Position numbers and translations under genes: made by a program. A stretch of DNA of 64,000 bases from Planctomycetota bacterium (GTDB lineage Bacteria > Planctomycetota > Phycisphaerae > Phycisphaerales > UBA1924), in the NCBI GenBank assembly GCA_039819165.1, contig JBCBSM010000001.1, forward strand, positions 1,178,001-1,242,000, given 5' to 3'. The notes beneath the pieces are model-generated. The model saw only the letters and a list, made by a program, of their open reading frames with translations. It was not told the origin of the DNA and did no database searches. Below are positions 1-8,673 of the stretch, in pieces. The first letter of the stretch is position 1, and each line of letters begins with the position of its first letter.

Positions 1-138
1 GCGCACCTCGACCAATCCATCAACGAGTGGCTCGAGAAGCACGAGGACTGCGAGATCAAGCTCGTCACCACCCAGGTCGGCGAGTGGTCGGACAATCTCG
101 GCAAGGCCCCCCACCTCATCGTGCAGGTCTGGGTGTAG
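1..138 (+). CDS. C-terminal end of a hypothetical protein (5' partial)
   Basis: The window opens inside a reading frame that gives 45 residues before a TAG stop at 136-138. The peptide is hydrophilic, ends in LIVQVWV and contains an INEWLEKH stretch typical of a small alpha/beta protein. I do not recognise the family, and the rest of the gene lies outside the window. The frame has the GC3 bias of its neighbours, which supports it being coding. About 135 bases follow before the next gene, with no obvious terminator. Confidence 0.5.
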   Translation, partial: AHLDQSINEWLEKHEDCEIKLVTTQVGEWSDNLGKAPHLIVQVWV

Positions 139-273
139 ATCTCTCTTGAGCGCTCCGTGGCGGCCTGGCGGCCGCACACTCGCGTCGTTCGGACGGCGCC
201 GGCGTGATGACGGCGCGGCACACCGGCCTGCGAACGCTCACCACCCGGTACCGGGCGGACCGATATCCCCCCG

Positions 274-2064
274 GTGTGCGGCATACTCGCGATCGCGCGG
301 CTCGATGACCGCCCGCTGGACCTGACCGACAACCAGGGCCGGCGGATGCGGGACACCCTCGCCCACCGCGGGCCCGACGGACAGGGGCTCTGGCGGACCG
401 ACGGCGTCGCGCTCGCGCAGCGGCGGCTCGAGGTCATCGCCCCGGGCCATGCCGGCCACCAGCCCATGCACTCGGCCGACGGCCGCTGGTCGCTGGTGTA
501 CAACGGCGAGGCCTACAACGACGCGGAGCTGCGCGAGTCGCTCGGCCCGGCCGCCCCGAGATCGCCCTGCGATACCGCGACGATCGTGCAGCTGCTGCAG
601 GCCGAGGGTCCCGACGGGCTCTCTCGCATTCGCGGCATGTTCGCGATCGCCGCGTACGACCATGCCGAGCGGCGGCTCGTGCTCGCCCGAGACCCGCTGG
701 GCATCAAGCCGCTGGTGTACGGCTTTGCGGACGGCGGCCGCGAACTGGTGGCCGCCAGTGAGGTCGCTGCCATCTTCGCCCACCCCGGCATCTCCCCGGC
801 GATCGATCCGCTGGGCGTGTCGGCCTACCTCACGACCATCCGAACCGCGACCGCCGGCCGCACGATGTTCGAGGGCGTCCGGATGCTCCAGCCCGGCGAG
901 GTCCTCGAGTTCGACCTCCGCACCGGCGCGTCCCGCGGGTGGCGCCTCGGCACCGAGGCCGATGCGGCGACGCCGACGCGGGAGGCGCTGGTCGACTCCG
1001 TCCGCGCACACCTGCGGGCCGACGCCCCGGTGTGCTCGCTGCTCAGCGGCGGTCTTGACAGCGCGATCATCACCGGCATCGCCCGCGGCCACGAGCACGG
1101 CATCGCGACGTTCACCGCCGGCGACGACGCGGCCGATGGCGGCAAGAACGACGACGCCGACCCGGCCCACGCCCGCCGCCTCGCCGAGGAGTGGGGCCTG
1201 CCGCTCGCCGAGGTCCGCCTCGACGCCGGCGGCTTCGTGCGGGGCATCGAGACCCTGATCGAACGCACGGGCCAGCCGGTGGGCACGCCCAACGAGGCGG
1301 CCATCCACGCCCTGGGCTGCGCCATGCGGGCCCGTGGCTACGTCGTCACGCTCAGCGGCGAGGGTGCCGACGAGCTCTTCGGCGGCTACCACGGGCCGCT
1401 GTCCGAGGCCGCGGCCCACGTCGACGCGGGCGATCGCGACCCGGGGCTTCACCATCTGCTGTCGGCGGCGTGGATGACGCCCGAGGCCACGCAGCTCGTG
1501 CTCGCGCCGCACCTCGCTCAGCGCGTGCAAGGCGACGCCTGGCTCGTCGAGAGCTACCGCGCCGCGTTCGAGGAGGAGGCCGCTCGCCCCGGTCCGGCGG
1601 TGGCCTCGCCCCGCGACGCGGCGATGCGGGCCCACATGCGATTCCTCCGCCGCATCAACCTAACGGGCCTGCTGCAGCGGCTGGACTCGACGCTCTCGCA
1701 ATCGGGCATCGAGGGCCGCGTGCCCTTCGCCGACCGCCGCGTCTGGGCGCACGCCGACGCGTTAGCCACGGAATGCCTCTTCGATCCAACGCGGCCGCCG
1801 CACGAGGGCACCAAGATCGCGCTGCGGCGGGCCTTCGCGGGCGACCTTCCCGAGCGGGTGCTCTCGAGGCCCAAGGCCAGCTTCCCGCTGCCGTTCCAGC
1901 GCTGGCTGCCCGCGCTCGTCGCGCGCATCGATGGCGACCCGATCGTCCGCGACGTGGTCGCCGGCGAAGCCTGGGAGCTGGTCCGCGGCGATCCCGCGAC
2001 GCACTGGCGGCTCGCGTGGCCCATGGCCAACGTCGCGCTGTGGGCGCGGCGGTGGTTCGGGTAG
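274..2064 (+). CDS. asnB: Asparagine synthetase (glutamine-hydrolysing), AsnB type
   Basis: Makes asparagine from aspartate, ATP and glutamine in the cytoplasm. The protein is 596 residues, normal for the family. The N-terminal glutaminase domain begins MCGILAIA, and Cys2 is the catalytic nucleophile after Met removal, which fixes the GTG start at 274. RGPDG follows near residue 31. The synthetase half has the PP-loop SLLSGGLDSAII near residue 255 and the LSGEGADELFGGY motif near residue 358. It stands alone, convergent with the PilZ gene 9 bases downstream. AsnB-like amidotransferases also act in exopolysaccharide or secondary amide synthesis, so the acceptor need not be free aspartate. Confidence 0.93.
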   Translation: MCGILAIARLDDRPLDLTDNQGRRMRDTLAHRGPDGQGLWRTDGVALAQRRLEVIAPGHAGHQPMHSADGRWSLVYNGEAYNDAELRESLGPAAPRSPCDTATIVQLLQAEGPDGLSRIRGMFAIAAYDHAERRLVLARDPLGIKPLVYGFADGGRELVAASEVAAIFAHPGISPAIDPLGVSAYLTTIRTATAGRTMFEGVRMLQPGEVLEFDLRTGASRGWRLGTEADAATPTREALVDSVRAHLRADAPVCSLLSGGLDSAIITGIARGHEHGIATFTAGDDAADGGKNDDADPAHARRLAEEWGLPLAEVRLDAGGFVRGIETLIERTGQPVGTPNEAAIHALGCAMRARGYVVTLSGEGADELFGGYHGPLSEAAAHVDAGDRDPGLHHLLSAAWMTPEATQLVLAPHLAQRVQGDAWLVESYRAAFEEEAARPGPAVASPRDAAMRAHMRFLRRINLTGLLQRLDSTLSQSGIEGRVPFADRRVWAHADALATECLFDPTRPPHEGTKIALRRAFAGDLPERVLSRPKASFPLPFQRWLPALVARIDGDPIVRDVVAGEAWELVRGDPATHWRLAWPMANVALWARRWFG

Positions 2065-2073
2065 TGATCCGCC

Positions 2074-2463
2074 TTAGGCCGCTCGCCCGTGCACCTGCCG
2101 GCACGCCGCGAACAGACCCGAGAGCGCGTGCTCGGCGTGCGGGTTGAGATGCTCGAACGACAGCCCTATCTCCCGCGTCAGCATGCCGGGCCGCGCGATC
2201 CAGACCAGCCGCACGGTCACCGGCACGACCTCCTGCAGGCCGTGCAGCTCGATCTCGAACTCGTCGTAGGTTGCCACGGCGGGCCACGGCAGGCCCCGCA
2301 CGCGGAGCCCGCCCGGGCTGATGTCCACCACTCGGCCAAGCTTCGTCCGAAGTTGTCGGACCTCCAGCCGGCCGATCTCCCGGCGGTCGCCCTCCCGCAA
2401 CGGCGGGCCATGCGTAGGCATCGGGTCGGACGTGAGCGCATCGGCGGGCATGAGCGGGGACAT
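2074..2463 (-). CDS. PilZ domain protein (putative c-di-GMP receptor)
   Basis: A small cytosolic protein of about 129 residues made almost entirely of a PilZ-like domain. An arginine-rich stretch (DRREIGR) precedes DISPGGLRVRG, matching the RxxxR and (D/N)xSxxG signatures that bind cyclic di-GMP in PilZ proteins. A second half follows with a VRLVWI strand and ends near QVHGRAA. I chose the ATG at 2463; the frame stays open further upstream but that part is arginine/proline-rich and non-domain. It converges with asnB. The effector or process it controls cannot be told from here. A second PilZ-like gene lies at 58228-59064. Confidence 0.7.
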   Translation of the reverse strand: MSPLMPADALTSDPMPTHGPPLREGDRREIGRLEVRQLRTKLGRVVDISPGGLRVRGLPWPAVATYDEFEIELHGLQEVVPVTVRLVWIARPGMLTREIGLSFEHLNPHAEHALSGLFAACRQVHGRAA

Positions 2464-2622
2464 CGGCCGGCCGCGACGCGCGATCGCACCGGCTCCCGGC
2501 GCACTAGGCCAAACCCTTGCCCGCTCGGGCCTGCCGATCCGGTGGTGCCGGGCCTGCCGTCTGGGCCGGCTGCGGCGTGTGCCCGCGCTTGATCGCTCCC
2601 CCACGGCGTTCTAGGAACACCG

Positions 2623-2994
2623 ATGCCCGACCCCAGCCTGCTGGAGGCCTTCCCCGCGCCAAGCGACACGCCCTTCGTCGTCGAGCACGTGGCCGAGGAG
2701 TTCACCTCGCTGTGCCCCATGACCGGCCACCCCGATTTCGGCGTGGTGCGGGTCCGCTTCCAGCCGCGGACCGCCGCGCAGTCTGGAGTCTGCGTGGAGC
2801 TCAAGAGCCTGAAGCTCTACCTGCAGTCGTTCCGCGACGAGGGCATCTTCTACGAGGCGGTCACCAACCGCATCCGCGACGACCTCGCCGCGCTGATGGA
2901 CCCCGCCTGGATGCGGATCACCACCGAATGGCGCGGCCGCGGGGGCATCCGCTCGGTGATCCGGGCCGACCACGGCGACGTGCCCCCCGGCTGA
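2623..2994 (+). CDS. queF: NADPH-dependent 7-cyano-7-deazaguanine (preQ0) reductase
   Basis: Reduces the nitrile of preQ0 to preQ1 in queuosine biosynthesis for tRNA. The 123-residue protein is the short single-domain QueF type. The catalytic pair sits in SLCPMTGHPDF: Cys31 forms the thioimide and Asp38 is the proton donor, with the seven-residue spacing seen in Bacillus QueF. The family motif ELKSLKLY follows near residue 60. ATG at 2623 begins the conserved region directly. No other que gene is adjacent, but the partial gene at 63806 looks like a queuosine-precursor transporter, so the pathway may have two entries in this window. Confidence 0.93.
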   Translation: MPDPSLLEAFPAPSDTPFVVEHVAEEFTSLCPMTGHPDFGVVRVRFQPRTAAQSGVCVELKSLKLYLQSFRDEGIFYEAVTNRIRDDLAALMDPAWMRITTEWRGRGGIRSVIRADHGDVPPG

Positions 2995-3041
2995 GCCGCG
3001 CGGCGCTCTACACTCGTGCACACGCTTCGAAGGGAGGCCGC

Positions 3042-4031
3042 ATGGCCACGGCGACCACGCGCACGCTGATCCGCGATCTGGCCGAGGGCGAGCACGTCAG
3101 CGGCCCGTTCGCGATCATCAACCCGCAGCTGGGCAAGACGCGGACCGACAAGCTCTACCTGCGCTGCCTGCTGGCCGACAAGTCGGGCACGGCACCCGCG
3201 CGGATGTGGTCGATCGACGAGCAGGGCTTCAACCGCCTGCCGGTTGAGGGCTTCGTGTGGGTGGAGGGCGACGCCCAGGCCTACCAGGGCGAGATGCAGA
3301 TCATCATCCAGTCGGTCGACCCCTTCGACCCCAACGAGGAGATGATCCGCGAGCTGCTGCCCGCCTCGAAGCAGGACCCCGAGACGATGTTCGCACAGCT
3401 GGCCGACTTGCTCGGCACGCTGTCGCACCCGGCATCGCAGCGGCTGGCGCGTGCGTTCCTGGACGACGAGCCGCTGATGGCGGCCTTCCGCACCGCACCG
3501 GCCGCCAAGGTGCTGCACCACGCCTACCTGGGCGGGTTGCTCGAGCACACGCTGCAGCTCTGCACCCTGGCGGACCTGACGCTGCCCCGCTACCCGCACC
3601 TCGACCGCGACCTCGTGCTGCTCGGGCTGTTCCTGCACGACATCGCCAAGACCCGCGAGCTGATGTACGACCGCGCCTTCGACTACACCGACCGCGGGCT
3701 GCTGGTCGGCCACATCGTCGACGGCGTCATCCTGCTCCGCGAGAAGGCGCTACAGCCCGGCGTCGACCTGCCGCCGCAGGCGCTCATGGTGCTCGAGCAC
3801 ATCATCATCTCGCACCACGGGCAGCCGGAGTTCGGCGCGGTGAAGGTGCCCGCGACGCCCGAGGCGATCTTCGTCTCGATGCTCGACGACCTGGACGCCA
3901 AGACCGAGATGGCCATCGTCGCCGCCAAGCGGGACCAGCCGGGCACGGCCGACCTCCGCGGCTCGTTTACCGAGAAGCACTGGGCGCTGAATACCCGGAT
4001 CTACCGGCCGAATCCTCTCGCCGACGGCTGA
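3042..4031 (+). CDS. OB-fold plus HD domain protein, YhaM-like 3'-5' exoribonuclease
   Basis: A 329-residue protein. Residues about 10-100 look like an OB-fold nucleic-acid-binding domain (RCLLADKSGTAPARMW, then a VEGDAQAYQGEMQIII strand pair). Residues about 150-310 form an HD domain with HHAYLGGLLEH, LFLHDIAK and IISHHG supplying the metal-binding His/Asp residues. This order matches YhaM/CBF1-type exoribonucleases, which trim RNA or single-stranded DNA. The ATG at 3042 follows an AGGGAGG ribosome-binding site. It is 47 bases after queF on the same strand and 56 before the Lon-domain gene. Nuclease activity is inferred from architecture only. Confidence 0.75.
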   Translation: MATATTRTLIRDLAEGEHVSGPFAIINPQLGKTRTDKLYLRCLLADKSGTAPARMWSIDEQGFNRLPVEGFVWVEGDAQAYQGEMQIIIQSVDPFDPNEEMIRELLPASKQDPETMFAQLADLLGTLSHPASQRLARAFLDDEPLMAAFRTAPAAKVLHHAYLGGLLEHTLQLCTLADLTLPRYPHLDRDLVLLGLFLHDIAKTRELMYDRAFDYTDRGLLVGHIVDGVILLREKALQPGVDLPPQALMVLEHIIISHHGQPEFGAVKVPATPEAIFVSMLDDLDAKTEMAIVAAKRDQPGTADLRGSFTEKHWALNTRIYRPNPLADG

Positions 4032-4087
4032 ACCGGCGACCGGACCGCGGCGAACCAACCCTAGAGTTTCCCGGTGAGAACGTCCCG

Positions 4088-4801
4088 ATGAGCGATGAGG
4101 TCGCCATCCAGGTCAACTTCAGCCGGCCCATGCCGGTGTTCCCGCTGGGCGTCGTCGCGCTGATGCCCCAGCAGGTCGCACCCTTCCACATCTTCGAGCC
4201 GCGGTACCGCCAGATGCTGGGCGACGCCCTCGACGGCTCGGGCCAGATCGCCATGGCCGTCTACGACACCAGCTCGATCGCGAGTTACACCAGCTCGGAC
4301 GACGAACTCGATCTGCGGCCCGCGGTGTGCATCGGGCACGTCGTGCAGCACGAGCGGCTGCCCGACGGCCGGTACAACATCCTGCTCCAGGGCATCTGCC
4401 GCGCCACGATCCTCTCGGAGGATCCCGCCGACGGCGATCGGCTGTACCGCCAGGCGATGCTCGAGCCGCTGGGCCTGCCCAACCGCGACGACCCCTCGCT
4501 CGAGGCCGCCCGCCAGAAGCTCACCGAGGACCTGTCCGAGTGGCCGCTGAGCCAGCTCCGCACCGCGTCGTGGGTCGTCGAGCGGCTGCGCAACAGCAAG
4601 ATCCCCGACCTCGCCGCCTTCGAGCTGGCGTGCTTCTCGCTGTTCTCCGACCCCGACCTGCGCTACCAGCTCCTCGCCGAGCCCGATCCCGCCCGGCGGA
4701 TCCGCATCGTCGAGATGGCGCTGGGCGATCTCGAGCGGCTCATCCGCAACGCGGCCTCGCAGCAGCCCGAGCGCTGGCCCAAGGGCGTCAGCTGGAATTA
4801 G
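4088..4801 (+). CDS. Lon N-terminal (LON substrate-binding) domain protein
   Basis: A 237-residue protein that carries only the N-terminal domain of Lon protease, without AAA+ or protease parts. Diagnostic stretches are PVFPLGVVALMPQQVAPFHIFEPRYRQM near residues 16-43 and the later RYNILLQGICRA strand. Stand-alone LON-domain proteins are common in bacteria, and their role is poorly defined (peptide or substrate binding is assumed). It follows the HD-domain gene on the same strand. It overlaps the end of lipB on the other strand by 4 bases, a convergent arrangement. Confidence 0.8.
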   Translation: MSDEVAIQVNFSRPMPVFPLGVVALMPQQVAPFHIFEPRYRQMLGDALDGSGQIAMAVYDTSSIASYTSSDDELDLRPAVCIGHVVQHERLPDGRYNILLQGICRATILSEDPADGDRLYRQAMLEPLGLPNRDDPSLEAARQKLTEDLSEWPLSQLRTASWVVERLRNSKIPDLAAFELACFSLFSDPDLRYQLLAEPDPARRIRIVEMALGDLERLIRNAASQQPERWPKGVSWN

Positions 4802-5523
4802 CTTCGCCAGCGCTCCGCCAGCTCCCGCTCGAATCCAGCAACGACCTCGCGCTTCGCGTCGTCCATGCCCGGCGCGCCTGTACCGAGCACCTCGCGGAGG
4901 CTCGTGACGCTCCGGCCGACGAGGCCGCAGGGCACGATGAGCTGGAAGTGCGAGAGATCCGGATCGACGTTGAGCGCCAGGCCGTGCATCGTGACCCACT
5001 TGCGGACGCGGACGCCCATGGCGGCGATCTTGGCGCTCGAGCCGTCGCCCCGCCGCACCCACACGCCGGTCACGCCGGGGTCTCGATGGCCCCCGACGCC
5101 GAAGGCTGCCAGCGCGTCGATGACCACGCCCTCGAGCAGCCGCATGTACTCGTGCAGCCCCAGGCCGAAGCGCGCCAGATCGAGGATGGGGTAGGCCACG
5201 AGCTGCCCCGGGCCGTGGTAGGTCACGTCGCCGCCGCGGTCGGTCTCCACCCGCTCGACGCCCGCCGCCCGCAGCTGGGCGTCGGCCGCGAGCACGTGCG
5301 CCGCGGCTTTGGGCCTCCGCGACACGGTGATCACCGGATCGTGCTCGACGAGGAAGAGCGTGCCGAGGCTCTCGGCGGGCTCGCCCCGCCGCTCGATGAG
5401 CGCCCGCTGCGTGCGGACCTGGTGCTCGTAGGCGTCGGCGTAGGCCGCGCGGCCGAGATCGACCACGTCGAGGCCCGGCGTCGCGCGATCCGCCTGGGTC
5501 GCGGCGTGGGCGGCGTGCGGCAT
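4798..5523 (-). CDS. lipB: Octanoyl-ACP:protein octanoyltransferase
   Basis: Transfers octanoyl groups from acyl carrier protein to lipoyl domains, the first step in making lipoate. The 241-residue sequence has the LipB signature RGGDVTYHGPGQLVAYP at about 96-112. The catalytic pair is Lys165 (SSAKIAAMG) and Cys199 (LIVPCG). ATG at 5523 is the only good start. LipA is not adjacent. The gene lies head-to-head with lpxA (51 bases between the starts), so both promoters must sit in or overlap that short gap. Confidence 0.93.
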   Translation of the reverse strand: MPHAAHAATQADRATPGLDVVDLGRAAYADAYEHQVRTQRALIERRGEPAESLGTLFLVEHDPVITVSRRPKAAAHVLAADAQLRAAGVERVETDRGGDVTYHGPGQLVAYPILDLARFGLGLHEYMRLLEGVVIDALAAFGVGGHRDPGVTGVWVRRGDGSSAKIAAMGVRVRKWVTMHGLALNVDPDLSHFQLIVPCGLVGRSVTSLREVLGTGAPGMDDAKREVVAGFERELAERWRS

Positions 5524-5573
5524 GCGAAACGATAGGGTTGCGGCGGCGTTGTTGGGTTCTATTATGGGCCGAC

Positions 5574-6377
5574 GTGCCCGAGATCCACGCCAGCGCAGTC
5601 ATCGACCCCGCCGCCGAGATCCACGACGACGCCGTCGTCGGGCCGCACTGCGTCGTGTCGGGCAGGGTGGCGCTGGCCGCGGGCGTGCGGCTGATGGGGG
5701 GCTGCTACGTGGAGGGGCCCGCCACCATCGGCGAGCGCACGAGCGTGTACCCGGGCACGGCCATCGGGCTGCCCCCCCAGGACTTCAAGTTCGCCCCCGG
5801 CAGCCCAACGGCCGGCGTGGTGATCGGCGAGGGCTGCGTGCTCCGCGAGCACGTGACCATCCACGCCGCGAGCAACACCGAGACCCCCACCACGCTCGGC
5901 GACGGCTGCTACCTGATGGTCGGCAGCCACATGGGCCATGACGTGCGGGTGGGCAACCGCGTCATCCTGACCAACCACGCGGTCGTCGGCGGGCACGGGT
6001 CCGTGGGGGATGGGGCCGTCCTGAGCGCCCACACCGCTGTGCACCAGCACACGCGGGTGGGACGGCTCGTGATGATCTCGGGCTGCGTGCCGGTCTCGAT
6101 GGACGTGCCGCCGTTCTGCCTGGTCGACGGCGTCAATACCATAGCGGCCGTCAACGTCGTCGGGCTCCGCCGCTCCGGCGCACCACCCGAGTCCATCGCG
6201 GCGGTCCGCAACGCCTTCCGCGTGGTGCTTCGCCGCAGCCTGCCACGGGACGAGGCGGCGGCGAAGCTTCGGGAACTCGGGGCCGACGAGCCGATGGTGC
6301 TCGAGATGGCCGAGTTCGTCGAGACCACCAAGCGGGGCATCTGCCACGGCCGCGACCGCAGTACGCGGAGGCGTTGA
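5574..6377 (+). CDS. lpxA: Acyl-ACP:UDP-N-acetylglucosamine O-acyltransferase, LpxA-type
   Basis: Catalyses the first committed step of lipid A synthesis, acylating UDP-GlcNAc. The 267-residue protein begins with PEIHASAVIDPAAEI and continues as a left-handed hexapeptide-repeat beta helix to about residue 185. It includes NTETPTTLGDGCYLMVGSH, where LpxA's catalytic His region falls, and the following HVGHDVRVGN-like coil. A helical C-terminal domain follows. GTG at 5574 matches the usual LpxA N-terminus; an ATG at 5538 would add 12 residues overlapping the lipB promoter. The stop overlaps a TTG of the next gene, and the cluster down to aroB runs on the same strand. Confidence 0.85.
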   Translation: MPEIHASAVIDPAAEIHDDAVVGPHCVVSGRVALAAGVRLMGGCYVEGPATIGERTSVYPGTAIGLPPQDFKFAPGSPTAGVVIGEGCVLREHVTIHAASNTETPTTLGDGCYLMVGSHMGHDVRVGNRVILTNHAVVGGHGSVGDGAVLSAHTAVHQHTRVGRLVMISGCVPVSMDVPPFCLVDGVNTIAAVNVVGLRRSGAPPESIAAVRNAFRVVLRRSLPRDEAAAKLRELGADEPMVLEMAEFVETTKRGICHGRDRSTRRR

Positions 6378-6382
6378 TCGGC

Positions 6383-7285
6383 ATGGCGTGGGCGATCCCG
6401 AGCGACGCGCCCGGCGCACCCTCCTACCCACGGCTGCGGGTGCTCGCCAGCGGCAGCGGCGGGAACTGCTCGGTGCTGCACGCGGGCGCTGGCGGGCCCG
6501 TGCTGATCGACGCGGGCCTGAGCCCCCGCCGCACGGGGCGGCTGCTCGCGGACGCCGGCGTCGAGCCCGCGGACCTGCGCGCCATCGTGCTGACGCACCT
6601 GGACAACGACCACTTCTACGCCAGCTGGGCACGGGCGCTGCCCCCCGCCGCCACGCTGTGGGTGCACGCGGGGCACGCCGCGTCCCACCGGCTCGATCCG
6701 CTGCGGGGCGACCCGCGGCTCCGCACGTTCGATGGAGCCGCGTTCACCCCGGCCCCGGGCCTCGAGATCGCCAGCCGACTCGCGCGGCACGACGACGAGG
6801 GCGTCGCCACGCTCCGCGTCTCGTTCCCCGGCCATCCGGACCGGCCGGGCGATCTCGGCTTCCTGACCGACCTGGGAGAGGTCACGCCCGACCTGGTCAA
6901 CTTCCACGCGGGCGTCGACGTGCTGGCGATCGAGAGCAACTACTGCCCCGGCATGCAGGCCGCCTCCGACCGGCCCGACTTCCTGAAGCACCGCATCACC
7001 GGCGGGCGGGGGCACCTGAGCAACCAGCAGTGCCTCGAGGCGACCGAGGCCATCGCCCCCACGAGCCACGCGGTATTCCTGCACCTGTCCCGCGAGTGCA
7101 ACGACCCGGACACCGTCGCCGCGCTGCACGAAGGGGCCGAGTATGCGCGGACCATCGCCTCGCAGGATCGGCCGTCGCGGTGGGTTGGCTGCGCGGCCGT
7201 CCGCGAGCCTCATGCCCGATTGCACACTCGGCCCCGCGTCGCGACCGTCCCGGCGCAGCCGCTGCTGTTCGGCGACGTGCCGTGA
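6383..7285 (+). CDS. Metallo-beta-lactamase-fold hydrolase (YycJ/WalJ-like)
   Basis: A 300-residue MBL-fold protein related to the YycJ group by its LASGSGGNCSVL opening near residue 21 and IDAG at about 42. The metal motif reads THLDNDH at 71-77, so the usual second His of HxHxDH is Asp74 while His72, Asp76 and His77 remain. AIESNYCPGM and HLSNQQCLEA follow, as in this group. ATG at 6383 is preferred, with a GCGGAG ribosome-binding site about 13 bases upstream; a TTG at 6374 would overlap the lpxA stop. Its substrate is unknown (nuclease or phosphodiesterase activity is usual), and the altered ligand may change metal use. Confidence 0.72.
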   Translation: MAWAIPSDAPGAPSYPRLRVLASGSGGNCSVLHAGAGGPVLIDAGLSPRRTGRLLADAGVEPADLRAIVLTHLDNDHFYASWARALPPAATLWVHAGHAASHRLDPLRGDPRLRTFDGAAFTPAPGLEIASRLARHDDEGVATLRVSFPGHPDRPGDLGFLTDLGEVTPDLVNFHAGVDVLAIESNYCPGMQAASDRPDFLKHRITGGRGHLSNQQCLEATEAIAPTSHAVFLHLSRECNDPDTVAALHEGAEYARTIASQDRPSRWVGCAAVREPHARLHTRPRVATVPAQPLLFGDVP

Positions 7286-8193
7286 CGCCATCGGCGCGGA
7301 ACACCAGCCGCTCGGGCTACCGCGACGCCCAGGGCCGCGCGCTCGGGGCACGGCAGCGGACGGATCGCGAGGGCGCGGTGCACCGGCTCGGCCGCTGGCT
7401 GGGCTCGCTCATCGACGGCCGCCGCACGATCGAGGTAAAGGGCGTGCGCTACACCGAGCTCGACGCGGTACCGCTGCGGAGGCGGGCGGCGCGGCAGCTT
7501 TCGAAGCGATACCAGGTCGAGTTCGCCGAGGGCACCCGGATGGTCATCGAGGCCAGCCCGGCGCGCATCTTTGCCGACCTGCAGCAGCCCATCGACCTGC
7601 CCGAGTTCGAGGCCTGCGAGCCGCTGCTGCGGCCGGGCGATCGCGTGCTCTGCCTGCACGCCGGCACGGGGCACGGACCGGCGTGGCTGGCGGACCGCGT
7701 GGGTCCCACGGGCGCGGTGGTCGCGCTCGAGGCGGACCCCACCAGCATCCGCTACGCCCGCCATCGCTACCCCTCGGCCAACACCGCACTGGAGGCCGAC
7801 GGCCTGGGCGCGCTCGGCGGCGAACTCGACGGTGCGTTCGACGTCGTGCTGCACCGGCGGGTGCCGGCGTCCGTGCGGCAGGCCCGGGAGGATGTGGCCG
7901 AGTGCTGGCGGCTGGTCGCGCCCGGCGGCGGGCTGGTGCTGCTGTCGGCCGATCGCGCCATCGACGCCCGCGACGCGCGCCGGGCGCAGGTCGCGCTAGC
8001 GGAGGCCATCGAGCACGCCGCGGACGATGACATCGACGAGATCGAGCGGCTCCGCCTCGCCGACCGGGCGGGGCTGCGGGTGCGGCGGACCATCGACGAC
8101 CTGGCCGATGAGAGCGACGGGGGCCGCGACCCAAGCCCGCCGGGCGACGCGGATTCCGCCGGCGGGGGCGGACGCGGTGGCGCGCCCGCCTAG
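7282..8193 (+). CDS. Class I SAM-dependent methyltransferase-like protein (tRNA m1A58 type?)
   Basis: A 303-residue protein starting at a GTG that overlaps the previous TGA (GTGA), which suggests coupled translation. Residues about 125-230 form a Rossmann methyltransferase fold. The SAM loop is VLCLHAGTGHGPAWLADRVG, followed by VVALEADPTSIRYA and a VAPGGGLVLL strand. The N-terminal third is basic, with GSLIDGRRTIEVKG and QVEFAEGT motifs, and resembles the leader domain of TrmI-type tRNA methyltransferases. The SAM loop has His where Asp is usual (HAGTGHG). The C-terminus is a low-complexity Gly/Asp tail. The substrate is uncertain. Confidence 0.55.
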   Translation: MTPSARNTSRSGYRDAQGRALGARQRTDREGAVHRLGRWLGSLIDGRRTIEVKGVRYTELDAVPLRRRAARQLSKRYQVEFAEGTRMVIEASPARIFADLQQPIDLPEFEACEPLLRPGDRVLCLHAGTGHGPAWLADRVGPTGAVVALEADPTSIRYARHRYPSANTALEADGLGALGGELDGAFDVVLHRRVPASVRQAREDVAECWRLVAPGGGLVLLSADRAIDARDARRAQVALAEAIEHAADDDIDEIERLRLADRAGLRVRRTIDDLADESDGGRDPSPPGDADSAGGGGRGGAPA

Positions 8194-8202
8194 CCTCCTG
8201 CG

Positions 8203-8670
8203 ATGGAATCTCCGAGGATCGAGCCCGATCGACCGGTGCACCTGGTCTCTAGCGCCACCGCCCGCCGCACGACGCAGGCCGACGCCCGCACAATGGCGAT
8301 CGACCTCGCCCGCATGCTGCACGACGACAAGTGCGAGGCCGTGACGGTGCTGGACGTCGGCGGCACCAGCCCGGTCACCGACTTCGTGGTCATCGCCAGC
8401 GGCACCTCCGATCGCCAGATGAATGCCGTGCTCGACCACGCCATCGAGTTCGGCGACGAACGGGGGCTGCCGGCAACCCGCGAGCAGCGCGACGAGCGCT
8501 CGACCTGGCTTCTGGCCGACTTCGTCGACGTGGTGCTGCACCTCTTCGAACCCAACACCCGCGCCCACTACGACATCGAGGGGCTGTTCGCCGGTGCCGA
8601 GGAAGTAACCTGGGCCCGCCCCGACCAGGTCGATCGCAATCGGGCCGGGCTGAGGCCCGACGAGCGGTAG
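8203..8670 (+). CDS. rsfS: Ribosomal silencing factor RsfS
   Basis: Binds ribosomal protein uL14 and blocks joining of the 50S and 30S subunits when nutrients are short. The 155-residue protein has the RsfS/Iojap core from about 30 to 140, with ARMLHDDKCEAVTVLDV, TDFVVIASGTSDRQMNA, STWLLADFVDVVLHLF and RAHYDIEGLF. The start at 8203 gives about 25 extra N-terminal residues compared with short homologues; an ATG at 8293 is possible but sits closer to the fold. It is 9 bases downstream of the methyltransferase and 3 bases before aroB. Confidence 0.93.
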   Translation: MESPRIEPDRPVHLVSSATARRTTQADARTMAIDLARMLHDDKCEAVTVLDVGGTSPVTDFVVIASGTSDRQMNAVLDHAIEFGDERGLPATREQRDERSTWLLADFVDVVLHLFEPNTRAHYDIEGLFAGAEEVTWARPDQVDRNRAGLRPDER

Positions 8671-8673
8671 CCC

